Made by a program: the position numbers and the translations under genes. The notes below the pieces were generated by a model, which saw only the letters and a program-made list of their open reading frames with translations, did not search any database and was not told where the DNA came from. This document shows positions 26,077 through 35,129 of a stretch of 64,000 nt of DNA, piece after piece; positions within the stretch are counted from its first letter, which is position 1; each line of letters opens with the position of its first letter. This DNA is from Acetohalobium arabaticum DSM 5501 (lineage in GTDB: Bacteria > Bacillota > Halanaerobiia > Halobacteroidales > Acetohalobiaceae), in NCBI RefSeq assembly GCF_000144695.1, contig NC_014378.1, forward strand, positions 966,781-1,030,780, read 5' to 3'.

Positions 26077-26343
26077 TTATATCACCTCCTGTTTCGACAA
26101 AATTCATTATGTAAATTATAACATATGTTACATAAAAGATCAATATATATATATATTTACTATAAATTTTTATTTGTAAAGGTAAATAGCTATAACTTAA
26201 TCGATATAGAATGGTAAGGTGTTTTTTAAAGATCATTTGATCTTTATTAATTAAAATTATGTTAAAATTTCTATGTAATTGACAGAAAGTCCTAACATCT
26301 TTTTTGTTTTTAGTCACAAAATAAAAGTAAGGAGGCTGTAAAA

Positions 26344-26538
26344 ATGGCAGAAAATAATCAAGAAAATCAGGGTTTATTAAATGGAATTCTTGAACGAATA
26401 GTCGGAACTGGTGAAGACGGCAATGAAGAGCCTGGTATTGCTCAGGAAGAATTAGAGAATAATAATCAGGAAACATCTCCTGAAGCAGAATTTAGTGATG
26501 ATGAAGAGGAAAGAGAATTAAATGTAGTAGAAGATTAG
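26344..26538 (+). CDS. Small acidic hypothetical protein
   Basis: This 64-aa protein is not recognised. It has an N-terminal amphipathic stretch (LLNGILERIVGTG) followed by a glutamate/asparagine-rich acidic tail (EEPGIAQEELENNNQE, SDDEEERELNVVED). There is no signal peptide or membrane segment. An AAGGAGG site lies 8 bases before the ATG and a clear terminator follows, so it is a real gene. The composition resembles the acidic protein at 8173-8586 but shares no repeat with it. Confidence 0.75.
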   Translation: MAENNQENQGLLNGILERIVGTGEDGNEEPGIAQEELENNNQETSPEAEFSDDEEERELNVVED

Positions 26539-26551
26539 ATGTATTAAGATG

Positions 26552-26580
26552 AGCCTCGCAGTTAATGCGGGGCTTTTATT
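26552..26580 (+). terminator. Rho-independent terminator
   Basis: AGCCTCGCA pairs with TGCGGGGCT (one wobble) around GTTAA, followed by TTTATTATT, 14 bases after the small acidic gene. The following gap to 26772 is AT-rich and should contain the promoter of the activator gene. Confidence 0.85.
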
Positions 26581-26772
26581 ATTGCTAACATTTTTAAATC
26601 AGCTGCTGAATATCTTTAAATTAGCTTGACCAGAGATAAGTTTATTAATATACTATTTATAATAAAGGAGATTTTGGTTGAAATATTGTTAGATATTAAC
26701 ATTAATATTAGATATAGGTTATATAGTGATTTTGATGACTATTGAGTCAACAGAAAAAAAGGGGGGGCTTAA

Positions 26773-28557
26773 ATGACTAAACTAAGAGAAATAGGGAGTT
26801 TTCTTCAACGTGTAGCTGATGCTTTTGCAGCTGTTTTGGATTATGAAATAAGTATAGCTGATCATGAACTTACCTCACTTACTGGAACTGGTGAATTTGA
26901 TAAGGAAATGAAGAGCTTATGTGGACAGGGAATGTCTCGTTATCTGTTATCAGATTCTGCAGCTACAACTAGTTTATTTGTCGAAGATACAAGTTCGAGT
27001 GAATTTTGTAAACACTGCCAATCTAAAGAAGTATGTCCTACTAAAGCGGCTATAGTATCCTGTATTAGATGCTCGGAACAGAAGATGGGAGCCTTTTCTT
27101 TAATAGCTGTTGATGAAAAACAACAGCAAACTATGATTGAAAATAAGTCAGAATTAATGTCTTTTTCCCAGAATGTGGCTAATTTCATTGCTAGTACTTT
27201 AGGAGAAAAGCAGATGCGGGATCAGATGAAAGTTATGGCTGATAGATTTAGGGCAGTAATTAATTCTGTTCATGAAGGTATTATTGCTATTAATGCTAAA
27301 GGAATAATTACACATATAAATCGGTCGGCAAAACAGTTGTTGGGAATTGGACAAGAAAAGTTAGGAGAAGATATTGATAATCTCTTTTCTAAGATTGAAT
27401 TAGATAAAATCCTTCAAGAGATGCTTGAACAGAACTATAATTATTTTGAAGAAGAGATTGAATATAAGAAAGAAAATAAAAGTTTTCCTCTGCTCTGTAA
27501 TATCACTTTAATCAATAATAATGATCAGATTGCAGGGGCAACTATATCTTTTAGAAAATTAGATGAAATGAAGAAATTAGCCAATCGAATTATGGCTGAA
27601 GATGAGAGAATTACTTTAGATAGCATTAAAGGGACAAGCAATCAGATTGTAAATATCAAGAAGAAGGTCAAAAAAGTTGCTTCTACTGACTCGACAATTT
27701 TAATTAGAGGTGCCAGTGGAACTGGAAAAGGTATGTTTGCTCAGGCTATTCATAAAGAGAGTAATAGATGTGATAATTCTTTTGTTACTGTCAATTGTGC
27801 AGCCATTCCTGAGAATCTGTTGGAATCAGAACTCTTTGGTTATGAGGAAGGAGCCTTTACTGGAGCTAAAAAAGGAGGCAAGCCGGGTAAGTTTGAGCTT
27901 GCTGATGAAGGTACTATATTTTTGGATGAAATAGGAGATATGCCTATTCAGTTTCAAGTTAAATTATTAAAAGCTATAGAAAATAAGAGAATAATGAGAG
28001 TAGGCGGTGTAGAACCAATTGATATCAATGTTCGGATTATTGCTGCTACTAATCAAGATTTAGATAAAATGGTTACCAAGGGGACATTTAGAGAAGATCT
28101 ATTCTATAGATTAAATGTTATTCCCATCAATATTCCTCCCTTAAGAGAACGGCAGGAAGATATTTCTCTTTTGTTACATTTCTTTTTAGAAAAGTATGCT
28201 GAATTATTAAATAAAGAAATTAAAGATTTCACTGCAAAGGCTAAGAAAAAATTGCTTAATTATTCCTGGCCGGGTAATATTCGTGAACTGGAGAATACTA
28301 TTGAATATGCTGTTAATCTTGAGACTTCTCATCAGATTACAATTCAAAGTTTACCTAACCGGATTCTAAAGTATCAATTACAGGTTGAAGAAAAAGATAG
28401 AGTTTTACCTATTAATGAAGTAGAAAAGAAGACTATAATCAAAGCTTTAAAAAAATTTGAGACTAAACAGAGAGCAGCTGAAGTATTGGGGATTAGTGAA
28501 ACTACTTTATATCGTCGGATTAAAAAGTATAATATCGATTCAAATCGTTTAGATTAA
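26773..28557 (+). CDS. Sigma-54-dependent transcriptional activator (PAS-AAA-Fis)
   Basis: This 594-aa activator has an N-terminal sensor domain (about 1-150) with a cysteine set CKHCQSKEVCP...CIRC that could bind a metal or cofactor, a PAS domain (about 155-270, GIIAINAKGIITHINRSA), the AAA+ domain with Walker A GASGTGKG at 313-320 and the sigma-54-contacting GAFTGA, Walker B (GTIFLDEIGDM), and a C-terminal Fis-type HTH (RAAEVLGISETTLYRRIKKY). It lies directly upstream of three palindromes and a -24/-12 promoter that face the methyltransferase operon, so that operon is its probable target. The signal is unknown, perhaps the methylated substrate or the redox state. Confidence 0.93.
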   Translation: MTKLREIGSFLQRVADAFAAVLDYEISIADHELTSLTGTGEFDKEMKSLCGQGMSRYLLSDSAATTSLFVEDTSSSEFCKHCQSKEVCPTKAAIVSCIRCSEQKMGAFSLIAVDEKQQQTMIENKSELMSFSQNVANFIASTLGEKQMRDQMKVMADRFRAVINSVHEGIIAINAKGIITHINRSAKQLLGIGQEKLGEDIDNLFSKIELDKILQEMLEQNYNYFEEEIEYKKENKSFPLLCNITLINNNDQIAGATISFRKLDEMKKLANRIMAEDERITLDSIKGTSNQIVNIKKKVKKVASTDSTILIRGASGTGKGMFAQAIHKESNRCDNSFVTVNCAAIPENLLESELFGYEEGAFTGAKKGGKPGKFELADEGTIFLDEIGDMPIQFQVKLLKAIENKRIMRVGGVEPIDINVRIIAATNQDLDKMVTKGTFREDLFYRLNVIPINIPPLRERQEDISLLLHFFLEKYAELLNKEIKDFTAKAKKKLLNYSWPGNIRELENTIEYAVNLETSHQITIQSLPNRILKYQLQVEEKDRVLPINEVEKKTIIKALKKFETKQRAAEVLGISETTLYRRIKKYNIDSNRLD

Positions 28558-28616
28558 TTTTTCAAGCTATAAATTTTAATATATTTTATAAAACTTAAAA
28601 AAAGTCAGATAACTTC

Positions 28617-28742
28617 CTTTCAAAATGAAGCATTAGAAAACCAATCCTTTCAAAATGAAAGCCCCGGTTTATTGTTTGAGAGCTCAGGGGTTTAAGGTGA
28701 TTCTGGCTTGATATGGGTTAAAGCACTCTTTCAGAATGAAAG
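28617..28742. promoter_or_regulatory. Three palindromic sites, CTTTCANAATGAAAG (putative activator-binding sites)
   Basis: Copies at 28617-28631 (last bases imperfect), 28647-28661 and 28728-28742 (N = G). The first two are exactly 30 bases apart, about three helical turns. They lie 100-225 bases upstream of the sigma-54 promoter, the usual distance for enhancer sites. The third copy also forms the tip of the terminator hairpin of the activator gene. Confidence 0.7.
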
Positions 28743-28752
28743 AGTGCTTTTT
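28720..28752 (+). terminator. Terminator of the sigma-54 activator gene
   Basis: A perfect 14-bp stem (AAAGCACTCTTTCA with its complement) closes a GAA loop and ends in CTTTTTG. The stem contains the third activator-type palindrome. Confidence 0.8.
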
Positions 28753-28841
28753 GAATTGTTAGAATTTAAAAATTTTTTAAAGCAGTCTAACTCCTATCAA
28801 TTCAGGGGGTTTATCAGAAATTTATAAATCAAATTATACCT

Positions 28842-28857
28842 TGGCATGAAAAATGCA
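28842..28857 (+). promoter_or_regulatory. Sigma-54 (-24/-12) promoter
   Basis: TGGCATGAAAAATGCA matches TGGCACG-N4-TTGCA in all but two positions, with GG and GC exactly 10 bases apart. Transcription would start near 28869, about 120 bases before the panB-like gene. Confidence 0.8.
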
Positions 28858-28988
28858 ACTTAATTATAGTGAACGATGATAGGAAATAAAGTTGATTTCA
28901 AATAATGTATTAAAACAGATTATCTTCAGAAAATTCATAATAGCAAAAAATTTATTAATTTAAAATCACAATAGAAAGGACTGATTAG

Positions 28989-29840
28989 ATGGCAAAAAAG
29001 AAGAGTATTCTTGATTTTATGGAAATGAAGAAAGACGATGAAAAAGTTGCCTGGGTAACAGCTTATGATTATCCAATGGCATCATTTGCTGAACAGGCAG
29101 AAATGGATATGATCTTAGTTGGAGATTCGCTGGGAATGGTAGTCTTGGGATATGATGGTACTGTACCGGTAACTATGGAGGACTGTATTTCTCATTGTCA
29201 GGCAGTTCGAAGAGGAGCACCCAATACTTTCTGTGTTGGAGATTTACCTTTTATGTCTTATCAGATTTCTCCAGAAAAAGCAGTAGAGAATGCAGGACGC
29301 TTTCTTAAAGAATCTGATATGGATGCTGTTAAGCTGGAGGGCGGACGACGAGTTACTGACCAGATTGAAGCAATTACTGACGCAGGAATTGTTGTCTGTG
29401 GACATATCGGTTTAACTCCACAGAGTTCTGGCCAGTTGGGTGGATTTAAGGCCCAGGGTTTGACTGTTGAGAGTGCTAGAGAATTGATCAAAGATGCTGT
29501 TGCTGTTCAAGAAGCTGGAGCAAAGATGTTATTAGTAGAGGCTGTACCGCCGGAAGTAACAGAATTCATTACTGAAAAGCTGGATATTCCGGTCTATAGT
29601 ATCGGTGCCGGCTTACCGTGTGACGGACAGTTGCTTATCTGCGGTGATATGCTCGGTATGTTCCAGGCCTTTACACCGAAGTTTGTTAAGCAGTATGCTA
29701 ACATAGCTGAAGATGCAGTTGCTGGTTTTGAAGAGTATGTAAAAGAAGTAAAGAATAAAGAATTTCCTAAAGATGAACATGTCTATCACATTCAAGAAAG
29801 CGAAGAGAAGTTTGAAAAACTCTTTGACGAGTTCAAATAA
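28989..29840 (+). CDS. PanB-like ketopantoate hydroxymethyltransferase family protein
   Basis: This 283-aa protein is close to 3-methyl-2-oxobutanoate hydroxymethyltransferase, which adds a hydroxymethyl group from methylene-tetrahydrofolate to a 2-oxo acid. The metal site VTAYDYPMASFAEQA...LVGDSLGM, the LPFMSYQ and AVKLEGG boxes and the catalytic Glu segment LLVEAVPPE are all present. It is the first gene after a sigma-54 promoter, next to an opine-dehydrogenase-like gene and corrinoid methyltransferases, with no panC or panD nearby. I infer a catabolic C1-transfer role on another 2-oxo acid rather than pantothenate synthesis, but a plain panB cannot be excluded. Confidence 0.85.
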   Translation: MAKKKSILDFMEMKKDDEKVAWVTAYDYPMASFAEQAEMDMILVGDSLGMVVLGYDGTVPVTMEDCISHCQAVRRGAPNTFCVGDLPFMSYQISPEKAVENAGRFLKESDMDAVKLEGGRRVTDQIEAITDAGIVVCGHIGLTPQSSGQLGGFKAQGLTVESARELIKDAVAVQEAGAKMLLVEAVPPEVTEFITEKLDIPVYSIGAGLPCDGQLLICGDMLGMFQAFTPKFVKQYANIAEDAVAGFEEYVKEVKNKEFPKDEHVYHIQESEEKFEKLFDEFK

Positions 29841-29879
29841 ATTTTCATTAGTAATTTAAATCTAAAAGGAGGAATACAA

Positions 29880-31106
29880 ATGGGAAATATGGAGTATCTA
29901 AAAGACAAACCAATAGCAGTACTAGGAGCAGGAGCAGTTGGTAAGGCAATATCTGCAGATTGTGCATTAGCAGGGGCTGATGTAAGGCTCTGTGATCTGG
30001 AGCCGTTTGCTGAGGACACATTATTTAATGTAGAGGAAAAGGGAGTTAAGTTCTATGGTCAGCAGTTGAACCTATACGGCTTTGAAAGATCAGGAACTGC
30101 TCAATATGACAAAGTAACTACTGATGTAGCAGAAGCAGTCGAGGGAGCAGGAATTGTAATAGTAACCACTCCAGCCGTTGGTCATGAGCCTTTCTTTAAG
30201 GAGCTTATTCCGGCATTAGAAGATGGAATGGTAGTACATATCTTCCCAGATAATTATGGAACTTTAGTCTTAAGAAAGATGATGCGGGAGGCAGGCTGTG
30301 ATAAGGATGTAATTATTGGTGGCTGGTCCAGTTCACCATATGGATGTAGAGTAGATATTAAAGGCGGCGTTGTCTTGCCTCAGATTAGAGCTTATTATCG
30401 AGCAATTACATTAAGAGGAGCATCACTTCCATCAACAGATCAGAATGATTTCTTAGAAAGCACGAAGTATATGGGCTGTATGGATGCAATAACTAACGGC
30501 GAAGGAGTAACTGGCGGCAATACAGTAATGGATACCGGCTTCAGTAATGTAAACCCAGTACTTCACTGTCCAGGAACACTATTAGGTGTTGGAGTAATGG
30601 AGAATTACGGTGTAGTCTTTGGTGAAGACGAATATAAGTATTCTATTTATTCACATGCTTACTGTCCATCAATTTCAGAAGTTCAGTATTCATTCTATGA
30701 GGAAGAGCGTGCTCTAGCTGAAGCGATGGGAGTTGGGATTCAGGACTTTGATAAAGACGACTTCTTCCATAGAGAAAATATCTTAGGCCAAGAGTACATG
30801 GGTGAAGACTACCGTATTCCTTTTGATGAGCAGGATGAGATCCAATTCGGTACGGGACCGCATGATATAGAAAATAGATATATAACGGAGGATATTCCAG
30901 TAGGCTGCCATGTATACCATGAATTAGGTGAGAGGTTTGATGTAGATACTCCAGTAATTGATGCTATGATTAATATTGCTTCAGCAATATTAGATCGAGA
31001 CTTCTATGAAGAAGGCTATACTTTAGACTATTTAGGTATCGGCCATATGAATAAAGAAGAAATGTTAGATTATCTACATGAGGGAGAATATGTAGAGAAG
31101 GAGTAA
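29880..31106 (+). CDS. Octopine/nopaline dehydrogenase-family oxidoreductase
   Basis: This 408-aa protein has an N-terminal NAD(P)-binding Rossmann fold (IAVLGAGAVGKAISADCALAGADVRLCD) and the all-alpha C-terminal domain of the 6-phosphogluconate-dehydrogenase-like superfamily, including the octopine dehydrogenase family (NVNPVLHCPGTLL, RYITEDIPVGCHVYHELGE). Such enzymes form or split opines (N-carboxyalkyl amino acids) or reduce 2-oxo acids, as ketopantoate reductase does. It is 40 bases after the panB-like gene with GGAGG before the ATG. The pairing with PanB suggests it reduces that enzyme's product or oxidises a related hydroxy acid (inference). Confidence 0.82.
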   Translation: MGNMEYLKDKPIAVLGAGAVGKAISADCALAGADVRLCDLEPFAEDTLFNVEEKGVKFYGQQLNLYGFERSGTAQYDKVTTDVAEAVEGAGIVIVTTPAVGHEPFFKELIPALEDGMVVHIFPDNYGTLVLRKMMREAGCDKDVIIGGWSSSPYGCRVDIKGGVVLPQIRAYYRAITLRGASLPSTDQNDFLESTKYMGCMDAITNGEGVTGGNTVMDTGFSNVNPVLHCPGTLLGVGVMENYGVVFGEDEYKYSIYSHAYCPSISEVQYSFYEEERALAEAMGVGIQDFDKDDFFHRENILGQEYMGEDYRIPFDEQDEIQFGTGPHDIENRYITEDIPVGCHVYHELGERFDVDTPVIDAMINIASAILDRDFYEEGYTLDYLGIGHMNKEEMLDYLHEGEYVEKE

Positions 31107-31119
31107 CAGATTGAGTTAA

Positions 31120-31157
31120 ATACCTTATCCTTACCTAGTTGGGTAGGGATAAGGTAT
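31120..31157 (+). other. Strong hairpin between opine-dehydrogenase-like and mttB-like genes
   Basis: ATACCTTATCC pairs exactly with GGATAAGGTAT, with an inner TACC/GGGTA pairing. There is no T-run, so partial termination or an mRNA-processing/stability role is more likely than full termination. Confidence 0.6.
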
Positions 31158-31238
31158 ATTGTAGATAGAAAGTTTATTTTACTTTGATTATTCTGAATTT
31201 TATTATAGTTTAAGTTTTATTAAAGGAGGAATTGGCCA

Positions 31239-32663
31239 ATGAATTCTAATTTAAAGGACAAAATAGGTTTTGAAGCTTTAACTGAAGAAAAGATCCAAGA
31301 AATCCATGATGCTTCCTTAACTATTTTAGAAGAACAAGGAGTAAAGGTTGATGATGATGAAATAAAAGAGATGTTAGCAGACCATGGAGCAGATGTTGAG
31401 GGAGATATGGTCTGTATTCCAAGTGAATTGGTTGAAAAAGCTGTGAATTCTGCTCCGGATTCTATAACTTTATATAATCGTTCAGGCGAAGTTTCGATGG
31501 AAGTTGGTAAAGAGACTATACATTTTGGAACCCATGCTGATATGCTGCAGATTATAGATCCTTTCACTGATGAGGTTAGAGAATTTAAGCGTGAAGATAC
31601 AGAAATGATGACTAAAGTTGCTGATTATCTGCCGAATATTGATTTTGCTCTTGCAGTTGGTCTAGCATCAGATGTTCCAGAAAAGATTCAGTCGCAGCTG
31701 GCTTTGTTAGATACAGTTCGAAACTTCAGTAAAACAATTAATTTCTCGTCTAATGATGTTCAAGGTCTAAAAGACCAATTAGAAATCTTAAGTATAGTAG
31801 CCGGCGATCTGAAGACCTTTAGCGAAAAGCCGTTTGCTTTCTATTACTGTGAACCAATTCCGCCGCTGTACCATCCACAGGAGAGTACTGATAAATTAAG
31901 ACTTGTAGCTGAAGCCGGAGTACCGAGTGTCTATATGCCTTACTGCATGTTAGGAGGAACGGCTCCTATTACTTTTGCAGCTGCTTTAGCCCAATGTAAT
32001 GCTGAGGTATTATCTGGAGTAGTTATCCATCAATTGATGAATGAAGGGGCACCTATTATTTACGGAGCAATGCCTTCAGTTTTTGATATGCAGACTACAG
32101 TAGGAGCTTATGCAGCTCCGGAATTCCATATGCTGATAGCTGCTGCTTCCGAACTGGCTGATTATTACGGTATTCCTTTCTATGGTACAGCCGGTGCATC
32201 TGATGCTAAAGTAATTGATGAACAGGCTGTCAGTGAAGGAACTATGTCCTGCTTTTCATCTATGTTAAGTAAAGCAGATTTAATACATGATGTCGGAATT
32301 ATGGATCACTGTAATAGTTTATCACCGGAAATGTTAGTGCTGTATAATGAGATTTTAGATATGTTGAGTGTCTATAGAAGAGGAGTGCCGGTTAATTCAG
32401 ACGAGTTAGCTCTTGATGTAATTGATGAAGTAGGAGCTGCTGGCCACTATCTAACTCACAGCCATACTAGTAAGAACTTTAAGAATATCTGGTATCCGGA
32501 GTTCTTCAGCCGAGCTATGGAAGGAGAAGAAGAATCACAGATTAGAAATAAAATTAAAGGGAAAATTGAAGAAATCATGGAAAACCATAAAGTATGTGTA
32601 GATAATGATAGAATAGATGATAAATTAGATGAAGTAGAATCTGAGTTATTTGAAAGAGTGTAA
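31239..32663 (+). CDS. MttB-family (non-pyrrolysine) methylamine/betaine:corrinoid methyltransferase 1
   Basis: This 474-aa TIM-barrel protein belongs to the trimethylamine methyltransferase family (COG5598). It has no in-frame amber codon, so it is of the MtgB type, members of which demethylate glycine betaine, proline betaine, carnitine or related quaternary amines onto a corrinoid protein. Family features include LTEEKIQEIHDASLTILEEQGV at the start, MLGGTAPITFAAALAQCNAE in the middle and AAGHYLTHSHT near the end. AAAGGAGG precedes the ATG. The corrinoid protein, methyl-THF transferase and BCCT carrier are in the same cluster. The exact substrate cannot be read from sequence. Confidence 0.92.
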   Translation: MNSNLKDKIGFEALTEEKIQEIHDASLTILEEQGVKVDDDEIKEMLADHGADVEGDMVCIPSELVEKAVNSAPDSITLYNRSGEVSMEVGKETIHFGTHADMLQIIDPFTDEVREFKREDTEMMTKVADYLPNIDFALAVGLASDVPEKIQSQLALLDTVRNFSKTINFSSNDVQGLKDQLEILSIVAGDLKTFSEKPFAFYYCEPIPPLYHPQESTDKLRLVAEAGVPSVYMPYCMLGGTAPITFAAALAQCNAEVLSGVVIHQLMNEGAPIIYGAMPSVFDMQTTVGAYAAPEFHMLIAAASELADYYGIPFYGTAGASDAKVIDEQAVSEGTMSCFSSMLSKADLIHDVGIMDHCNSLSPEMLVLYNEILDMLSVYRRGVPVNSDELALDVIDEVGAAGHYLTHSHTSKNFKNIWYPEFFSRAMEGEEESQIRNKIKGKIEEIMENHKVCVDNDRIDDKLDEVESELFERV

Positions 32664-32688
32664 AGATTATATGAAGGAGGAATAATTA

Positions 32689-33480
32689 ATGTTTCCTTAT
32701 GTTAATAGAGACAGAGATCTGAATCATATTAAGGCAAGAGAGGGACATGCTTGTTACGGAATGGGTATTGGAATAATGATTTTGGATGATGTCTATCCTG
32801 GTTTTCCTGGCGATGTGCGTAATGCAAGTGCTTTTCCTTATCCTATTCAATATGAGATTGCTGAAGGTGTAGATAACTACACTTTAGTCTGGGAAGAGGA
32901 TAAGTCTCCATGTCGTGAACCGATTTTGCGGGCGGCTAAAAAGTTAGAAGATATGGGCTGTCGAGCAATTGCTGCTGAATGTGGTTACTTTGCTTATTTC
33001 CAACAGGATGTTGCTGCTCATGTTGATGTGCCTGTCTTTATGTCAAGTCTGCTCCAGGTTCCTTTTATCCAACAGTTGATTGGGTCTGAAAAGGAAGTAG
33101 GTATCGTCTGTGCTCAAAAGAGGTTTTTGACTGATACTCATCTAGAGAAAGTCGGTATAGATCCAGATAGTAATATAGTAATTGCAGGAGCCCAGGACGA
33201 ATACGGCTGTCCTGAGTTTGATAATCTCTGGGATCATGAAAAGCGTCCTGAAGTTCCGGAAATCTATTATGATAAAGCAGAAGAGGATATGATCAGAATC
33301 TGTAAAGAGTTTATAGAAAAGAATCCTGATATCGGAGCAATTATGCTAGAATGTACAGGTATGCAGCCTTTTGCTCGGGCAATTCAGCGAGAAATTGATC
33401 TACCTGTATTCAGCTGGGGAACCTTATTGGATTATGCTTATTCAGTTGTAGCTCATCGAGAGTATTACGGTCATGTTTAA
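32689..33480 (+). CDS. Aspartate/glutamate racemase-superfamily protein 1
   Basis: This 263-aa protein shows the two-cysteine layout of the Asp/Glu/hydantoin racemase superfamily: AAECGYFAYFQ with the first Cys and IMLECTGMQPFA with the second. It is a paralogue of the gene at 38134. Neither has a known substrate; in methyltransferase clusters such proteins might racemise or decarboxylate the demethylated amino acid. AGGAGGAATAATT precedes the ATG, and it follows mttB-like 1 by 25 bases. The phrase YPGFPGDVRNASAFPYPIQYE is shared in outline with its paralogue. Confidence 0.82.
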   Translation: MFPYVNRDRDLNHIKAREGHACYGMGIGIMILDDVYPGFPGDVRNASAFPYPIQYEIAEGVDNYTLVWEEDKSPCREPILRAAKKLEDMGCRAIAAECGYFAYFQQDVAAHVDVPVFMSSLLQVPFIQQLIGSEKEVGIVCAQKRFLTDTHLEKVGIDPDSNIVIAGAQDEYGCPEFDNLWDHEKRPEVPEIYYDKAEEDMIRICKEFIEKNPDIGAIMLECTGMQPFARAIQREIDLPVFSWGTLLDYAYSVVAHREYYGHV

Positions 33481-33531
33481 AATTAGGCACTAGGAGAATA
33501 GATTAAACTAATATAAAGGGGGGCCAATATA

Positions 33532-35112
33532 GTGGCTAAAAATAAGGAAAAGTTTTCACCGCGTTGGGGAGTAATTATTCTGCCTGTATTAGTATTTGGT
33601 GCTGTCTTGATCATGGGCTTTATTAACTCAGAACTACTTGAATCAACACTGTATGGTTATTTCGAATGGTTTATGGTTAATTTTGGCTGGTTTGTTGATA
33701 TAGCTGCATTAGGATTTGTTCTTTTCTGTTTAGGAATGATTGTCCATCCAATTGGTAATTTAAAATTTGGAGGAGAAGATGCAGAACCTGAATTTAGTTT
33801 TTGGCACTGGTTTGCCATGTCATTATGTGCTGGAATAGCAATCGGTATTGTAATGTGGCCGCCGGAAGTATTGATGCATACTCTTGAGCCTGCAAAAGGA
33901 ATGGGTTTAGAACCTAAAAGTCCTGAAGCGATGTTGTGGGCTATGAAGAAGACATTCTTACATTGGACTCTTACACCGTATGCAATTTATGTAGTCTGTG
34001 GTACTATAATCGGTTATGTCCATTATAATTTACAGAAGAAATTTGCTGCTAGTTCAGCATTATATCCTCTGTTGGGAGATAAGGCTTTTGGTAAAGTAGC
34101 AACAGTTGTTGATTCAATTACCTTATTTGCTATCTGTGGAGGAGTAGCCGGTTCTTTAGGATACGGTATACTCCAATTAGGAAGTGCTTTAGAATTCAGC
34201 TTTGGGATTCAGCCGGGACCAGTGGTTTGGGGAGCAATTGCTACGGTGATTATAGCTTCCTATACAACTTCCAGTATTACTGGACTGGATAAAGGGATTC
34301 AATGGCTCAGTGATAAGAATACTTGGTTATTTATAGGACTCTTATTCTTTGTACTCTTTGCTGGACCGACAGCCTTCAGTTTAAATCTGACTACTCAGGC
34401 TGCCGGTGATTTCATTAATAACTTTATTCAGACTTCTACCTTTACCAGTCCATTTCAGTTATCTGGAGATATGTGGCCGCAGTGGTGGGATATGTACTGG
34501 TTTACAGACTGGTTATCCTTTGCTCCAATAGTCGGACTCTTTTTAGCCAGATTATGTTATGGTAGAACAATAAGACAGTTTGTAATTGTTAATCTTTTAC
34601 TGCCGGCCGGCTTTGGTATGCTCTGGTTTGGGGTCTTTGGTTCATTCCTTCTTCATCTTGAGTTCTTCCAGGGAGCAGAGATAGCAGCGGTGATGGATGC
34701 CAAGGGTATGGAGATTCTAATGTTGAAGATGTTCGATTTCTTGCCATTATCCAATATAATTAGGCCGGTTATGATTCTAACAATCTTGATTTCGTTCATT
34801 ACTTTAGCAGATTCTATGACTTCTACAACTTCTATGGTAAGTACTACTGGATTTGAGAAGTATACTACTGAAGAACCTCCGGTAAAAATGAAGGTTTTTT
34901 GGGGACTATTAATGGGAGGCGTTGCTGTAGTTTCTTTAATGATTGGCGGTATAGATGGAGTTAAAGTAATTAAGACTATGGCTGGTATTCCGATTCTCTT
35001 CTTTGAGGTATTAATGATAATTGGTTTTGTACGCCATAGAATGCATATGGGGTCAGATGATAATATGAATCTAGAGAGTGAAAGCCAGGAGAGTACTACC
35101 GTAGACCAATAA
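33532..35112 (+). CDS. BCCT-family transporter (betaine/carnitine/choline type)
   Basis: This 526-aa protein has about twelve membrane segments and the BCCT signatures: FWHWFAMSLCAGIAIGIVMW, HWTLTPYAIYVVCG and DWLSFAPIVGLFLARLCYGRTIRQF. BCCT carriers take up quaternary ammonium compounds with sodium or protons, or exchange substrate and product. The short C-terminal tail (about 30 residues, acidic) lacks the long regulatory extension of osmotic-stress carriers, consistent with a catabolic role. The start is a GTG after AAAGGGGGGCC. It sits between the racemase-like and second MttB genes, so its cargo is probably the substrate of the MttB proteins. Confidence 0.93.
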   Translation: MAKNKEKFSPRWGVIILPVLVFGAVLIMGFINSELLESTLYGYFEWFMVNFGWFVDIAALGFVLFCLGMIVHPIGNLKFGGEDAEPEFSFWHWFAMSLCAGIAIGIVMWPPEVLMHTLEPAKGMGLEPKSPEAMLWAMKKTFLHWTLTPYAIYVVCGTIIGYVHYNLQKKFAASSALYPLLGDKAFGKVATVVDSITLFAICGGVAGSLGYGILQLGSALEFSFGIQPGPVVWGAIATVIIASYTTSSITGLDKGIQWLSDKNTWLFIGLLFFVLFAGPTAFSLNLTTQAAGDFINNFIQTSTFTSPFQLSGDMWPQWWDMYWFTDWLSFAPIVGLFLARLCYGRTIRQFVIVNLLLPAGFGMLWFGVFGSFLLHLEFFQGAEIAAVMDAKGMEILMLKMFDFLPLSNIIRPVMILTILISFITLADSMTSTTSMVSTTGFEKYTTEEPPVKMKVFWGLLMGGVAVVSLMIGGIDGVKVIKTMAGIPILFFEVLMIIGFVRHRMHMGSDDNMNLESESQESTTVDQ

Positions 35113-35129
35113 CAAGGGGGGAGTAATAG

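Noticed and set aside
26054-26476. 140-aa minus-strand frame over the abrB leader
   Set aside because: It covers the promoter region and the opposite strand of a supported small gene, with aromatic-rich random composition.
28989-29840. Plain pantothenate operon
   Set aside because: No panC, panD or panE is next to the panB-like gene, and the promoter is sigma-54 type beside a methyltransferase cluster; biosynthetic use is still possible but not the first reading.
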